Of a stretch of DNA of 64,000 bases, positions 34,957-48,480 are shown piece after piece. Below the pieces are notes generated by a model that worked only from the letters and a program-made list of their open reading frames with translations, made no database searches and was not told the DNA's origin. Position 1 is the first letter of the stretch; the number at the start of each line of letters is the position of its first letter. The DNA is from Syngnathus acus (Eukaryota > Chordata > Actinopteri > Syngnathiformes > Syngnathidae): positions 6,937,319-7,001,318 of the forward strand of contig NC_051087.1 of assembly GCF_901709675.1 (NCBI RefSeq). The letters run 5' to 3'. The position numbers were made by a program, and so were the translations under genes.

Positions 34957-34964
34957 GTATAGAC

Positions 34965-37900
34965 TTTCTGTCAGGAAACGTTACCTCACTGCAAGAGGCT
35001 TCTACAGAAATCAGATAGTGTAATCATCTAAAGTAGCCACCTCCACACAAGCCATGAAGACAGATACGGTTATCTAATGCTGAATACCCATGCTGAGTGA
35101 AGGTGGGGTAACAAAACACCCAGCCTGGTACCCGGCTTCGCTCACTGGCCCTGTTAATTATTCACATTGCCTGTGGAGGCTTGCAGACCTCTTTCGCTCA
35201 TCATGCTTGCAAACGTCTGCAGCTATGTTTAATTTACACCTTTCAAGCTGTTTTCTTTTGTGGCCACCACTGGCGCAATCTGGCACCCTTTGTGTTTGCT
35301 GAGACACCAGACAGGCCTGAGATGAGGATTCAAGACATCTTCCTAGTGGTCGATTTAATGGTGGCCTGTGTTCAGTAGGAAGATGTTATCGTGTCATCAT
35401 GACCCTCTGGCTGCATTTCTGCATTAATCTTTGTCCAACATGCACTTGATTCCCAAATGTCATAGTATGGCTGCCTTCATCAAGAGGTCACTGGGTTCAA
35501 ATCTGGAATCAGGTCTTGGTGTGTGGAGTTTCCAACTGTCAACTTCTGCCCACATTTAAAAAAACATGCATGTTCATTGAAAACTAAATTCCCCTTGGAT
35601 GTGAATTTGAATATGAACAGATAGGAGGAATGATAATATTAGGAGAGCATTGGTGAGAACCCTTTTGCGTGAGCTTAGAGCAAGCTTAATTAATTTAAGC
35701 CCTTTTCCATTCTTCACTCTTTTCTTTTATCTGAACATAACAATAAAATGCTGTTTGGGCATTACAGTAGTTAGAACGTTTGCCTCCAAATCATGAGATC
35801 TGGGTTCAAATCTTTGTGTTTGTGTTGTCCACAAGTGTATGTGAGTTCTCCCCTGTTTTCCTCAAAAATAAAAACTCTGGCTTAGTTGAATATTATTGTG
35901 TAAAGGTAGTCTACTTGCACCCTTCGAGTAGTTTCCTTCAAATCCAGTAGAAGGCAGTGTTATTCCATGACCAAAAATGGCTTAGCTCTTTCCACTTCAG
36001 TTTTCTATCCCCACCAACAGCTGAAGAACCTGTTGTATGGACGAAATCTGAAATCTGTGAAGATCTGATGCAAAGCTCTCGCAACACATGCACGAGGAGA
36101 AAGGGTGGTGCTGACGTAATTCTAGTCTATTGTGACAGTCCCACTTTTTATACTCCAATTAAAAATGTGCCAACATCAAAATCTTGGGGTGCATACTAAC
36201 ATGTGAAACATGGCCTGTTAAAGTTAATAAACTACAGTCTGTGACTTTTCAAGCCAGAATTTAAGTGGCCGGAAGGGCACACTTCAGAGGAGATTGTTAC
36301 AATGGGTGCTGATTAAAATTCTGGTTCTGACCAAACTGTTGTCTCTCCATTCAGGCAGCCAGCATGACAGTGAAAATGTACAAAATACTGTTAAGCAGAA
36401 ATGTTATTCGTATTGTTCTTGTTTCTGGGATCAAGGTTGCGTGTTTTCTGTGTGGGTTATAGCCAGCCTTTATGGCGGAGCGGTCCAATTAAATTTTGTT
36501 GTGGTCACAATCGAGAGTGTGAGGGCACCAGTGGTACGGACATCTGATATGAAATTCATGGGTGGGAAAAGAGTAGATTATATAATCCAAAATATTCTAC
36601 TAAAAACACTTATAGCCTTTCAATATAAAATTTCTATTAAAAAAAAATGCTCCGGGACCCATACCGGCAAACAAAGAAAAAAAAAAAAACAATACCAAAA
36701 AAAAGAAGCATTTGAAAAGAGTTCTGAAGGTACCTGTGATTTCTTTTTTCTTCATTGGCCCATTGATTTGTGTGTATGTTCTTGTCAGTGTTTATGGATG
36801 GATCAAATCCTGTCAATGTGTCAACATGTAGCTGGAAGAAGCCTGGCTGCAAGAAGGAGAGACTGACAGTTTTTATATCAATCAGTTCTGTGTGTGTGTG
36901 TGTTTGTGTGTGTGTTTGTGTTTGTTAAAGGGTTGGGAAAGGGTATTAGGCTGGAATCAGAAATAAATCATGTCGTTTGGATGTCAACACTTGTCAGTTT
37001 GGCTCACCTCTGACTGTAATCTCTAAACTCCAGTGACCACATGTCAAGTCTTACATTTGCACGCACACACACACGTGCACCCACGCATGCACCCACGCAT
37101 GCACACACACACAGTGACTTTGAAATGGACAGATGCCTTGTGTGTGTCACCCACAAGAAGAGAGTTGGCCAAATGTTCTCCTGGCACAAAAAAATCATTG
37201 AGCCTCTCTGTAATTTACTCTGTGCTCCTCTCCACTCTGAATTAATTTCCCCGCTTTCGACTCAACCTCTTTTATTTTCCACTCTTCCTTTAATTCCTTC
37301 CCACAGTTTTCCAGCCGTCGCTCCCTATATTTTCACTTTTGTTCCAAACGTCCCCGAAAGCAAAGCGTGCAGGCTCATTCTCCATATCTGTGATAAATTG
37401 CGAATTGGATTGGAGAGACTTTCCAAGCCAGATGTTTAATTATGTGTGTGATTGAAAACTCTTCAGAAAATACTAAATAAACATTAAGTCATGCTGAAAG
37501 TATCAAATGCTCTGCTTTTCCCCCCCAATATACAAGCTTGTGAAAGTATAAGCCACTGCTCTCAGGCTCGTTACAGGTAACAATCAATATTTAGCAATAT
37601 TATCTTTGTGTCAAGATGTGAGATGATCTTTTAAATTGTTTAAAAGTATTTTTTGAAGCTGTCCTTATTAAATTCAACAATGAGCATCTAGGATTTGCGA
37701 TCCGTATAATCGACGCTGGCAAACATCGAGAAGGTATGATTTGAATGGTGCGGCCCTGACACATCTCAGACAGCAGCAATAACAAAGAGGTCAGTGGAGA
37801 CGTGTGGGCTCAGAAGATAGAACGATAAAAATGTCACCTCTGCTGGGATTAGGTACTGACCTCAGAGGTGTGCTGTTTACGCAAACGCACATTAACACAC

Positions 37901-38390
37901 ACACACGCACATGCACACACACTCGCACACACACGCTCCCTTTGAGCTCAGTGTACAATTTGATCTCAATCACATATTTCATTTTCTTTGATCACGTCTG
38001 TGTTTTCAGATTTGTAAGGACAAAAGTATCCTAGCTATGATTTGCGCTCTAAAACAATTGTTTAACTTGCCTTGTATTGCATTTTTGGGCCTTGAAACAG
38101 GCAGGCTACACTGGCTTGACATTAATAACATGAATGAATGAAGGCATTTTACTGTCTACAACTTGCTGAATTTAATCTAATGTGACCCCTAAAACATGTT
38201 TTCTTGCAGGAAATAATGGAAATTGACTTCATCCATTCCGGAATCAAATCGTTGATGTCACAAAACCTTGACCTGAGTGTATTGGAACTGCATTAGTTAT
38301 ATTTATTGTCTGTATTTGTAATTGTGTGATTCAATTTAAAATTTTGTTTCATAGTCCAGGGCTGTCTTGATTAAAAAAAGAGATGGAAAA
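34965..38390. other. Intergenic with repeat remnants, no gene seen
   Basis: Two decayed copies of the dispersed repeat at 35455-35610 and 35755-35935, GT-rich arrays at 36889-36930 and CA-rich sequence at 37060-37113 and 37890-37935. A 190-codon open frame at 36294-36866 has no recognisable domain and includes translated poly-A, so it is not called as a gene. Confidence 0.5.
35455..35935 (+). repeat. Two copies of a dispersed teleost repeat
   Basis: Both contain the series 'G(T/G)TTAG..CG..TGCC', 'GGGTTCAAATC' and 'TGGAGTTT', then the AACATGCATGTTCATTGAAAA stage (first copy). The GGTTCAAATC word is B-box-like. Heavily decayed. Confidence 0.5.
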
Positions 38391-38469
38391 ATGAAGCTTC
38401 AAATTTGCCTCATGAACCTTTTTGACTCCTTTATGACAATTGGTTCATGAAGCAAATTTGAAGCTTCAT
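38391..38469. repeat. Foldback hairpin, 28-bp arms
   Basis: Left arm 38391-38418 and right arm 38442-38469 are inverted repeats with one mismatch in 28, separated by 23 bp. The arms contain GAAGCTTCAAATTTGC and CATGAACC. The left arm sequence recurs exactly, in the opposite orientation, at 30122-30149. It may be a tiny MITE or the end of a larger element. Confidence 0.8.
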
Positions 38470-38879
38470 TGTAACATCACTAGTTTTTTACAGGTATATG
38501 ACATCCCGTTTACCTTTCAAACAGCCTGGAGCAATATGACTGGCATATGTCAATGTGTTTGTTAGCTAATGGGCCACAGATGATTGTGCTCTAGATATTC
38601 CGCCGCCCAACAAGTGGCTGTCAATGTTGACAGAGCAATTCTGTTTCACTGGTTTCACTCAAATTTCAATTTGATTTGTGCAGTATCAAATGTGGACAAA
38701 TTGTGTTGAATGTGTGATCCATAACATAACAGTTGAAATTGACATTTGCAAACAGCATAGTAGTGCAGGAGCGGTTGCTGCCTCAATGAAGTCATCATCC
38801 ACCTTCAAAACGCTGTGTAAACACTCATGTCAGATATCAAACGTGGTTATCTTAAACAGCAGATATCTGCGCACCTATC
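38470..38879. other. Intergenic, nothing recognised
   Basis: AT-rich spacer between the foldback and the GC-rich block. No exon or repeat is identified. Confidence 0.5.
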
Positions 38880-39210
38880 AGCGTGCGCGTGTTCAAGCAA
38901 ACACACACACTCTGAGGAGCCCGTCAGCGAGCTCTCCATCTTTGCGAGCGGCAGCCTGGCGCTCTGTGCTTGATGGATGAGTCTCCCTTGAGCAGCTCTG
39001 TTAGCGCGCCTCTCTATCGGTCTGCAGCCACGTGGGCCCTCCACATTTGATTAGATCCCAACGGAAGCCAGTTGCCGGCTGTCATCACTCATACGGCACG
39101 GGCCCGACACGCAGCACAGGCCGCCATTGGAGCGTGGCGCGTGACACGCTGACGACGCCATTTTCAGCATACCCTGCGACTAAATTGCGTACGACTGACA
39201 CTGCAAGGAG
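38880..39210. promoter_or_regulatory. GC-rich, CpG-containing block of unknown function
   Basis: About 330 bp with many CpG and restriction-palindrome-like words (GCGTGCGCGTG, GGCACGGGCCCGACACG, GTGGCGCGTGACACG) inside otherwise AT-rich DNA. No exon is recognised in six frames. It could be a regulatory element, an unannotated promoter or a repeat fragment. Confidence 0.3.
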
Positions 39211-41496
39211 ACGATTCTCTGTGAGCTTGAGCCTCATCCAAGATTGTGTCAATCTGAATACCATCAGATTCATTTCAACGAGGACTATTACAGTACTTCA
39301 GACCTCAAAAGCTTTTCTGTCACTTTGACTCCCCCTCTCTGTTTTTCCCCGCTTCCCTCTCCATCTGCCATCTCCCTCCATTAGTATTTACATGTCAATG
39401 ATGCAAGGATAAGTGCTTTTTTTTGCATCTCAAATTCATGTCAGCTCAATGGTGCCGAAATATATTTACCTGGCGACAGTCGGGCCATTTTGCCAATGAT
39501 TACATTCAGACGGTCTGGTCAATGCATTTATGCTTTTATCTGAGAGAGGCTGGGATAATGGGAATGTGTAGCATATTCTATTCAAAAGTTTGTTGTTTTT
39601 AATCAAAGGTTTCTTGTTTATTATCACCTTTGGTTTCAACAGCAAAGAACTCAAAGAATCAGTGAATGAAGGCAGCAGCCCTTGTGGCCCCCGTATAGAA
39701 TTAGCCTATTTGTCTCAGAGTTCTGAGGTTCAAATGTGGACTTTGCATGTTCTTCCATTTTTGTCACGTGGTCAGGTAGCAGGCGATCCTTTGTGGGTGA
39801 CGAAACAGTGACAAAAAATGGTGCCTCCCTTTCATTGTTTAAATTCCCCTTGTCGGAACTAAGTCAAGATTCAAATGTTATATATTTTCCCTATTAACTG
39901 TAATCTTTCTGTGCGCGTACTCAAACAAAAAAGTTCTGAAACGGTTGTTGCAACAGCACTCGAGCTTTGACTTGTTATAGCTCTCAGCAATGTCAACAAT
40001 GTCAAAGCTTTCCCACTTTTTTTTTTTTTTTTAAATCACTTCACAAACTTTCTTCATACACTAGACAGACATTGCAGCATGAATTCACAACACTTGCCAC
40101 TGAGAAGAGATAAGACTCTCTCCATTGATGAGGCAGTTAAAAAAAAAAACTTATTTCTGTTTAATCAACAGCATAGCCTTGAGTGATATAACGCTGCTAA
40201 AGTTATTTAGAGGCCGTAGCTCACACAAAATACAAAGACCACCAACACACTTGGCGTGAATGGCGGTCAGCGGTTCATGTGCCAATAGATGGACACGCAT
40301 GCGCACTTCAACTCTCTACCGTTGTTCTTAAGAATTCCGTTGACCATTAAAGATTCAGTGTTACAGGCAGGACAGAAATAAGGCTTGTTGTGATTGAAAT
40401 ATTGATGAAGCCGTGTAAATTATTGACAAAGCCGATTTCTGGAGTAAAGATGCTGTTGACCTACTGAAGTGAGAGGTGAGAGGACAGTCTTTTTTTCTCT
40501 TCCCTTTGCTCAAACGATGCGAGTTCTGCGCCTCAGTGTGCAGACTGCTGCTCTTTTCCTCGAGGTTTGCATATATGAATGAGACAGCCATGACGTTGCT
40601 GCTATTATTTTTTAAACAGCCATACCGTATCTGAAATTAGACTACTACTTCAGTCCAACAATTTCAGATTAGACTGAAGTAGCAGATTGCTACACTGCAT
40701 GCTTTTAAGTGTCTTTGAAATAAATATAATTTGGGCCTACGGAATGGGGGTGGTTTGAGCACCTGCTGATATCTTGGTGTGGGCAGCACGCTGCGCATTA
40801 GTCCTGCATCGTGCGTGTATAATGGAGGTACTGATTGATTTATTTTGTTTACCCATGCATTCTTTATACGCTGCCTCATGCGATCACATTGTTACTTCGT
40901 TCACTTAAAGAGTCAAAAGCCTTCAGATCATTTTTTAATATTTACAGCCGTCTTCTGTCCCCTCATTTTTGTGTAGCTAGCAAAGCTTCACTTTGGCTTT
41001 CAGCGTCTTGGGTTTACCTCACAAGTTAGCAGGGGATTGTTTTTCCATTCCTCTCATTTTTTATTCTTTAACATTCCAGTGGATTAGTAACATCATAATC
41101 GGGTGCTGACTGGAGCATTACTCCTACCCAGAATGCAAATTGTAGAATCAGTGTCATCCCTGACATCTCTTAACAGCTCTTTAAAAGATTGGGATTAAGG
41201 TATAGTGGTGTAAAGATTGGAGGGTAAGAACTAGTTTTCTAGAACAGGTATGCTTTACTCACACGAGTCGAGAGCAAGTCAACGGTTGAGCACAAATCTG
41301 TGCCACGTGGTTACCAGCAATTCAGTTGAAAGGGTTTGAAAAGTTCTTTCTCTCAATAAAAGCACAATAGTGGTCATGATTGTTATGCAATCCCGTTATC
41401 AATAAACAACAGTAACAGTTGGAGAGTTGGTGAGCAAACAAATTCCACAGGGAATCAAATTTTTATTGAGACAGATGGACAGACCGACGGACGAAC
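39211..41496. other. Intergenic, no gene seen
   Basis: It contains a decayed dispersed-repeat copy at about 39695-39790 (TTCTGAGGTTCAAATG then TTTGCATGTTCTTCC), poly-T at 40017-40032 and unique AT-rich sequence. Confidence 0.5.

Positions 41497-41560
<64 letters not shown>
41497..41560. repeat. (GATA)16 microsatellite with degenerate GGATAGAC flank
   Basis: Sixteen uninterrupted GATA units, followed at 41603-41650 by diverged GGATTGATGGATAGAC units. The array probably expanded from this degenerate sequence. Confidence 0.97.
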
Positions 41561-41561
<1 letters not shown>

Positions 41562-41649
41562 CTGGATTGATTGAGAGATTGATTTATGGAGAGATGGGAA
41601 AACGGATTGATGGATAGACGGATTGATGGATAGACGGATAGAATGATGG

Positions 41650-44012
41650 ATAAAGTTGCTGTTTTGAGCTGCTTTGTCCTTGACATAGGTCAAGAGGACA
41701 GAGGGATGGGAGGGGAAATGCGGAGGTGACAGGAGGGGATCAGATAGCATCTCTCTCCTCAAGGGATGGAGGGAGGCAGAGAGGGGATAAAGAGGTAAGC
41801 ACATTGGCGAAATGAAAAGATGAGGGGATGGAGACAGGGGTTAGCGGTGGGAGTAAGGCCATCGTGCGTATGTGTGTGGTTTGGCTGGCTTGAGGAAAAG
41901 GTACAAATAATGTGATTATTCTTCCGAAAGAGTACAGTAAGTAGTTGACAAGTAAAAAAAAAAAGGCAAAGATGTGATTTGCATTTGTTCACATATTTGT
42001 TCCCGTTTTCACTTCTAATTGATGGACATCATACACACAGACACAAAGCTTCTAGCTTCAGGTATTTGGCTGGATTGCACAGCACCAGACAAATCCTTCG
42101 GTTTAGATGGATGGAATAGATAAAAAAGTGGTAAGGGTATCAAGAGATTAGCTCAAATCACTGGAAGCACGAGGCTTTCAGAAACTCCAAGCACAATGGA
42201 ATACACATACAGAATTGGACGATTGTGCAGGATGGAATGTGTGTGTACGTACGTGTTCATGTGCTTGTGCGCCAATATCTGTCTCTAAATGATGAGGTGG
42301 AATCCCAGGACAGCAGCTAATAGTTTCCATAGATTTATTGGCACCACCAGACGCAACATTGTTTTAGACTCACGGGACTGAAGCAATATGTCACCCACTC
42401 AACCAACCGACACACGTCACAAGAAACAGCGGGTGTACCTGAAAGGCGTCTAGGATGTGCAGGGACACATTTTGTTGGGAATATATATATATAGGGAATA
42501 TATTATATATATTAGGAAATGTGCAAATAGAAGAGACAATGGTGCTTCTCTAAACACAGATATTTATGAATTGATCAACCCTTCATATCTTGTGGCAATC
42601 AAAAGCATGCGGTCCTCCATGTGAGAGCGTTGCATCGATTATGTGCATTTTGCCTGCTCTGTCAAGTGTGAACATTTTTGCGTTTAAGATCAGGTGACAG
42701 CGCAAGTGAGGAGAAGTGTTATCGATTGTTTTTTGCCCGGCGATGCCGGGGAATGATGTGTTTGGGCGCATCTGTAATTACTCCCCTTCTTCAACCTCAC
42801 AGCCATCTCACTGTCACGTTCACTTAGCATGCATGTCTCAGTCCCACGACACTGGCATCACAATTGTTTGGCCCAAACAAAACCTGTGATTTGCTTTAAT
42901 CTCTTGTTAGGTTCAAGGAAAGCCTAAACCAAGTTTTTGCAGTTGAGAAATTGTGCAGCTAATTTCAGTTTGTGGAACACTTTCTAAACGGGAAACAATC
43001 ATCTGAATCAGAAAAGGCAATTTTTTTTTTGATAAAAGTGCCAGGTTCACATTTTATAATTACAGGAACAAACACTGTCAATCCATATTAATAATAACTT
43101 GCATTACATGATCACACAAATATTTGTTCCATCCACAAATCTGGTGCATGGTGGCATAAAACACGACCCGTTTCCTTATAGCCAAACCAATCCAGATTGA
43201 GTTGGTGTGACTGTTGCAGACACATCTGCCTGTCTTTCTGCTCACCATCTTGGCTGTCCTCCTCTTGTTAGTACGAAACAGACGGCAAAACAAAAAAAAC
43301 CATTTGTGTCTCTGCGTGTTTGCGTGTGTGATGAGCTAAACGATACATGATTAGTTGCAACATAGGGGAAGGAATCTTCGTCTCATCATAATAAGGGCCA
43401 AGGACCCAGATTAAAAGAACAGCATTTTGTCTACCAGATTATTGTGTGCGTGCGTATGCACGTGTTTGCCTGGTTTTCTCATTACAGGATTAAAGAGCAT
43501 CTGCTTCAATGTTCCCACTCAACTGTGCCAGTCAAATTCACAGGGGAAATAGTACACAGTTGTCCATCTGTGTTGTCGTGCGCATGGGTCCACCGGTCAC
43601 ATATTGGGCATGCATGTCACCCAGGGAGAGCGCTTATGGATCGAACAAAGCTGGACATGAGTGGAAATTAAATGGCTGCATCTAGGGGTTGTGTCACAGA
43701 GAGTGGAGAAGCTTGTCTGCTGGGCTCCTGATGCAAACATGCTCTTGACTCAAATCTATCTTTTGGTTATATAATGAAAGGAGGACCGTGAGGGACTTAT
43801 CTGGATCTGTTGCTTGAGTTGGGGTTGGAAGGTGGCAGTAGACAGATTGCATAGACCTTGGAAGAATTTGAAGGGAGATAGCACAGGTTAAAGGTACAGC
43901 TGGAGAGTTGGAAATTGTGGGAATGTAGCTGTCTGACAGTCTGTAGAAATACAGAAATGGTATTTGTGTGTTACGTTGATGTGTTTTCGAGAGGCTCCGT
44001 CGCCTTTTCATT
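41650..44012. other. Intergenic, no gene seen
   Basis: Purine-rich GGGATGGAG-type sequence to about 41840, then AT-rich unique sequence. A short TATA-rich stretch lies at 42480-42515. No exon is supported. Confidence 0.5.
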
Positions 44013-44320
44013 CAGTTCTAGCCACAACTATTGGCACTCTTTTATTTTATCGATGGCATATGCTATGCTATATTTTCCCAAACAAGGTTGAATATGCCAA
44101 TCAGAATATTACGTTGGCATGACTGATTGAAGCAAATAAAAAGATCAAACTAAGCTATGAGAAAGCCCCCCTCCATTGTTTAGGAAGAAAGGCTGCCTCC
44201 AGATTTGTCTTAAATCAATTAATTGTAACAAATTACTTTGTTACAACTTCAGCTGTTGTGAAATGAGCCATATAAATAAAGTTGTAATGTATTTTATAAT
44301 ATAATTTTGGCTAGAACTGT
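44013..44320. mobile_element. Tc1/mariner-like MITE (308 bp)
   Basis: Begins CAGTTCTAGCCACAACTATT and ends ATTTTGGCTAGAACTG, so the first 12 bases (CAGTTCTAGCCA) are perfect inverted ends and the match continues imperfectly. TA follows the right end, and the left flank is TT, probably a mutated TA. The 'TAGCCA-AA-TATTGGCAC' wording is typical of Tc1/mariner-derived fish repeats. No transposase is present. Confidence 0.6.
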
Positions 44321-47300
44321 ATACTTATGTTTGGGCACTTTGTTTGGTCACATCTCAGGAAAACTAAAGTGCTTTTTGTCTGAGGAGTTTTCTGGAAATC
44401 GTCTGACGGTACTGTTTCAAGGCAATACAAGTCATTTGCAATATTTTTCTTTTAGATACTGCCAAAGTACTCTTCGCTAAAAATCTGACGACTGAATAAT
44501 CTCCATGATACACCTCCTCGATTTAAGAGTTTTTTTTTTTTTCCCGGGCAAAAAAAAAGTGTTTTCGTCATGGGATTTTACAGCATGTGGCTGTCAGTGA
44601 TTATGTCTACTGGTGTTGATTAATAGGTGTCAGAAATCTCCACGTAATGATAACTCATACTGAAGCTGTGAATGACAGATTTCAGACTTATCATGACACT
44701 TGCTCAAATTAATTATAAATTATGATTAATTTTAAGTCATTCAGTGTATTAGAAATATAGTCACACGTAAAATACATAAATGGGATTTTCTGGACAACAA
44801 TATGTTATTCTTAGTTGATTAAAAAAAGAGAATAAATTAAATTCCATGCCATCAGTAAATTAATTCACAATCCATGAATCATCTAAATGTGTATGTAGTG
44901 AATGTGAAAAACAGCCAAATGTGTTCAAACTGAAATGTTTGAAGCTAAATTTTCATTTGTGACTATCACAACAATTATGCATCATCATGACTGCAATGTT
45001 TTCTTATGGGCTAATAAGAGTTCCAGTCAGTATTCTTATTATTTTTCTGTGCATGTTTATTGCCAGTGTGCACATTAATCAGAACCTATCACTAGTGCCT
45101 AATGGAGATAGATTATGAAGCAGAAAGACATGACTTTCCCTAGGGACTACCTCATTTTTGTGTGCAACCGTGTGCGTGTGTATGACGGTGATGTAGTAAA
45201 TACAGTGCGACTTTGTGCCGCCAATGTTGGTGACACATGCCCCCAATAAAATTGGCAGGGGGATGTTTCTGCAGAGGTAAAGCATTCTACATTTTTCCTT
45301 GAAAATGGAGTCCGTCAATGCATGGATATTGCGTCTGTGTGTGTGTGTGTGTGTACAAGTAAATATAAAACTAATTCCCCAAGCAAATCTTTAACTGTAC
45401 CTGTGCAGACTCAATCCACATACACAGTCCAATCCCTGGGTGATGGCCAATAAATTATTAGCCATAAATATTTCTCACTACTACATACTTAAAAACCGTC
45501 AGCTATTGTTAGCCAATTATCCTCAATGTTAGATAAATAATGTCTTGTGGGGACATTATCAACATTTGTTTTGGCACGTGAGCATGTGAAAAATTGTTAC
45601 TAGTGAAAAATAAAATGCAGTTTTAAACATGCATGTCAACAATATCTGGTGCAAAATTATAAAAAATGACATTCCTACCAGACAAAACCGGGGAGACGTA
45701 CACTTAATTGATTTTTGACAAATGGTGTCTGCTGTGGAAAAACAAAATTAAATGTGCTGATGCTATTTGGGTTGTTGATGACATTTGTAGGTCAGCCAAC
45801 ACCGACAACAACATTCAGGGTTTCGCGGAACAAAATACTCCAAATTCCCAAATAGTCGCTACAGTGTTTCGCTTCTTTCTTCTATTGATTGGCAGCCAGT
45901 CAGACTTGCTGATGACCTTTACATTCAGTGTTTGTGCATCAGGGTGTGTATTTGTGGGTTTGTGTGTGGTGTCCACAAGTAGCATGTGCTCTCTGTTTGT
46001 GCTCGCTCATGTTATCATATTTTCTGCTGTTCTCCTCATTGATTAGCTGTCTGCAGGCTGAAAAGTGGACTTTGGTTCAGCCGAGTTAGTCAAGACAGAA
46101 AGTATGTACGTGTGTTTGTGTGTGTGTGTTTGTGTGTGTCTGTGTGTTCATCCCTCTCATTTCTAGTAGCCTGCTTAGTTCAGTGGACTTTAAATGCTTT
46201 GCATTCTGAATCATTCATCTCTCTCCTTCACCAAAGGTGTGACTCTGTTTAACAATACACTGAGATGCCATTTGTTTTCGTTTCTTTCAGTGCCCCGTGT
46301 GCCATAGAATGTGGAATCAAATACAAGTCGTCAAAACACGTCCGTTTAAAGTGGCTTTGCGTTGTGCATGTTGAGTGCACCTCCAAAGTATGTGTGTGTG
46401 TCCGTGTTGGAGGAGAAGGTCAAGTAGAAATGTCGACAGAGTAGCGCAAAGGAGATAGACACGTTAGCAGAACGCCATAGATATCCACAGACGCAGAGGC
46501 CATTTATTTTTATTTCTATTGGAACAACGACAGTTTGCAGAGGTACGCTGGCAGCCAGCCTAGGGACAGCTTGGCACATCCTCTGCCGACATTTGGCGGA
46601 GAACATTGAGCCCAACCAAACAAATCGGGGAAAAAAAAAGAAGCTTACTTGGCTGCACCGTTTTTTTTCCCCTAAGTACTAAGTAGTGACACTTGATTCA
46701 TCCAATATTGAATTCAGGCTTTAGTCTTCTGATAACTTGGCTGTTTTGAGTCGGTTTGAATATTCACATGTCTGTTGCTCTTTAAAGTGCCGTAGTATGG
46801 AACTTTCTAATGAAATAATAGTTTGGAAGAAAAATTGACAAGAGTATCAGAAATTGTGGTGAAGCAGTGTTGATAATTCAGGATTATCACTTTAAATGAA
46901 AATGACTACAGTTCAGACAGCATTGAAAATTTCAAAATCCTGATACTCGGTATATCAAATTAAGATCATCACGTTTTGGCATCAAATTTTCATGCAATTT
47001 CAGACAGCAAATTCCCTTGTCAAGCTGGGTATGAAATCTTAATATAATCCATTGAAGAGATCTCAGACAATTGAGGCTTTCGTTTACACATAATGAAACA
47101 TGTAGGACTGCAACCGTTTCAAACATCTTCTCCCCTTCCTTGTACAAGCTGTTCTTTTCGATTTCTTACTTAGAAAGCCAACCAAGAAGACGTCATGCAA
47201 CCTGTTCTCTCCCCCATTTTGATTCCATTTCTCTCTACTCTCCTCCCACACGCTCCATCACCTTCTCCCTCCTCATCCTTGGGTATTTTTTTTTACTCTC

Positions 47301-48480
47301 TACTCCCTCCCCTGCTTTCATTCTCTTGTCTTCCATATCTCCTGTCTCCATTGCCTCTCTAATTATGACTATCTCCTGCAATGACAGGCCTGGGCGTGAT
47401 CTATTTCTATCTCTTCTCAGATGGGTGTCACATGTGTGCTTGTGGACTTGTGAAATTGAGAGGGCATGCACAAGTTGGTAGTGAATGTGCACTTCTTTGC
47501 CCGCCATCAACCAAATCACAAGCTTCTCTTCTGGGAATTAAAAACTTAAGCCATTCACTGTAATTAGTCAAATACATGTATATTTTATTTATTCAATTTC
47601 AATATTAACTTATTGGCAAACATATCTTTTTTTTTTTTTAACTGCTGGGTTTGAATACAAATGCAGCGACCATAATTGGATTGGAAAATTGTGATTTGAA
47701 ATCTCCTCTGTTTATTCTTTTGCATAAAACAGATTCATGGCAAATTGTTCAATGCAGTGTGTGACATGTCTGTGAAACGTAATTGGATCAGACATTTTGC
47801 GGAAAGGGTAAAACAAAGAAAGAAACAACGAAACAACACTGGAGAAAAACCCAAAACCTGAGCAGAGGGTAAAAACCAAAGAAGCACCAGCCACAACATT
47901 TCCCATAAAACCTGAATGTTGTTGTATCAGCAAAGAAAATCAATGACGCGACAAGAACTGAACAGCGACAAGGGAGCTAAATAGACAGACTAATTACAAA
48001 ATCCGAGTCATCTGACCAAGATAGTTGAAGGAAATAAGGAACTGATTGGCCTATGGTAACAAGACATGTATAAAAACATATGTAGGTGGGCCACCACCAT
48101 TTGTTGTGTCAAAAAGAATCTCGGCCCTTTCCTCTACATCATCAACAAGCTTTTGAAAATAGGACTCGAAGCACGGCTGTTTCGGTACGGGCAATATTTA
48201 CCCATCTGAAGCCATGGTATTTAAAAGTAAAACATATTTTTTGTTTACTCTCATTGATCAAAATGACTCATGTAGACACTCTTGAAGGGAAACTAAATTC
48301 AAGATGCTTCGATATGTTTAAAACATTGCAACTATACTTCCCAAGAATGTGACATGAATCAGAAGATTCCTGCTCGCTTCAGTTTTCAAGTTCAGTTCAG
48401 TTTTTGCTCATCGACTTTAATCTACCTTCTTCAATTGTGCCAACATATCCATCAGATTAAATGTAGGATAAGAACATGCT
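44321..48480. other. Intergenic, no gene seen
   Basis: AT-rich, with GT arrays near 45337-45354 and 46111-46146. Frames at 45708-46046 and 47071-47481 show no domain. Nothing coding is supported. Confidence 0.5.

Noticed and set aside
36294-36866. 190-codon open frame on the plus strand, one of the longest in the window
   Set aside because: No recognisable domain, no splice or start context, and part of it is translated poly-A giving Lys runs. It is flanked by simple repeats and best explained as chance.
37041-37439. 132-codon frame beginning in CA-rich sequence
   Set aside because: The start is translated CA microsatellite (His/Thr repeats); the remainder is unrecognised.
41497-41650. Regularly repeated block considered as a CRISPR-like array
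   Set aside because: It is a simple GATA microsatellite with degenerate GGATAGAC flanks, with no spacers, in a vertebrate genome.
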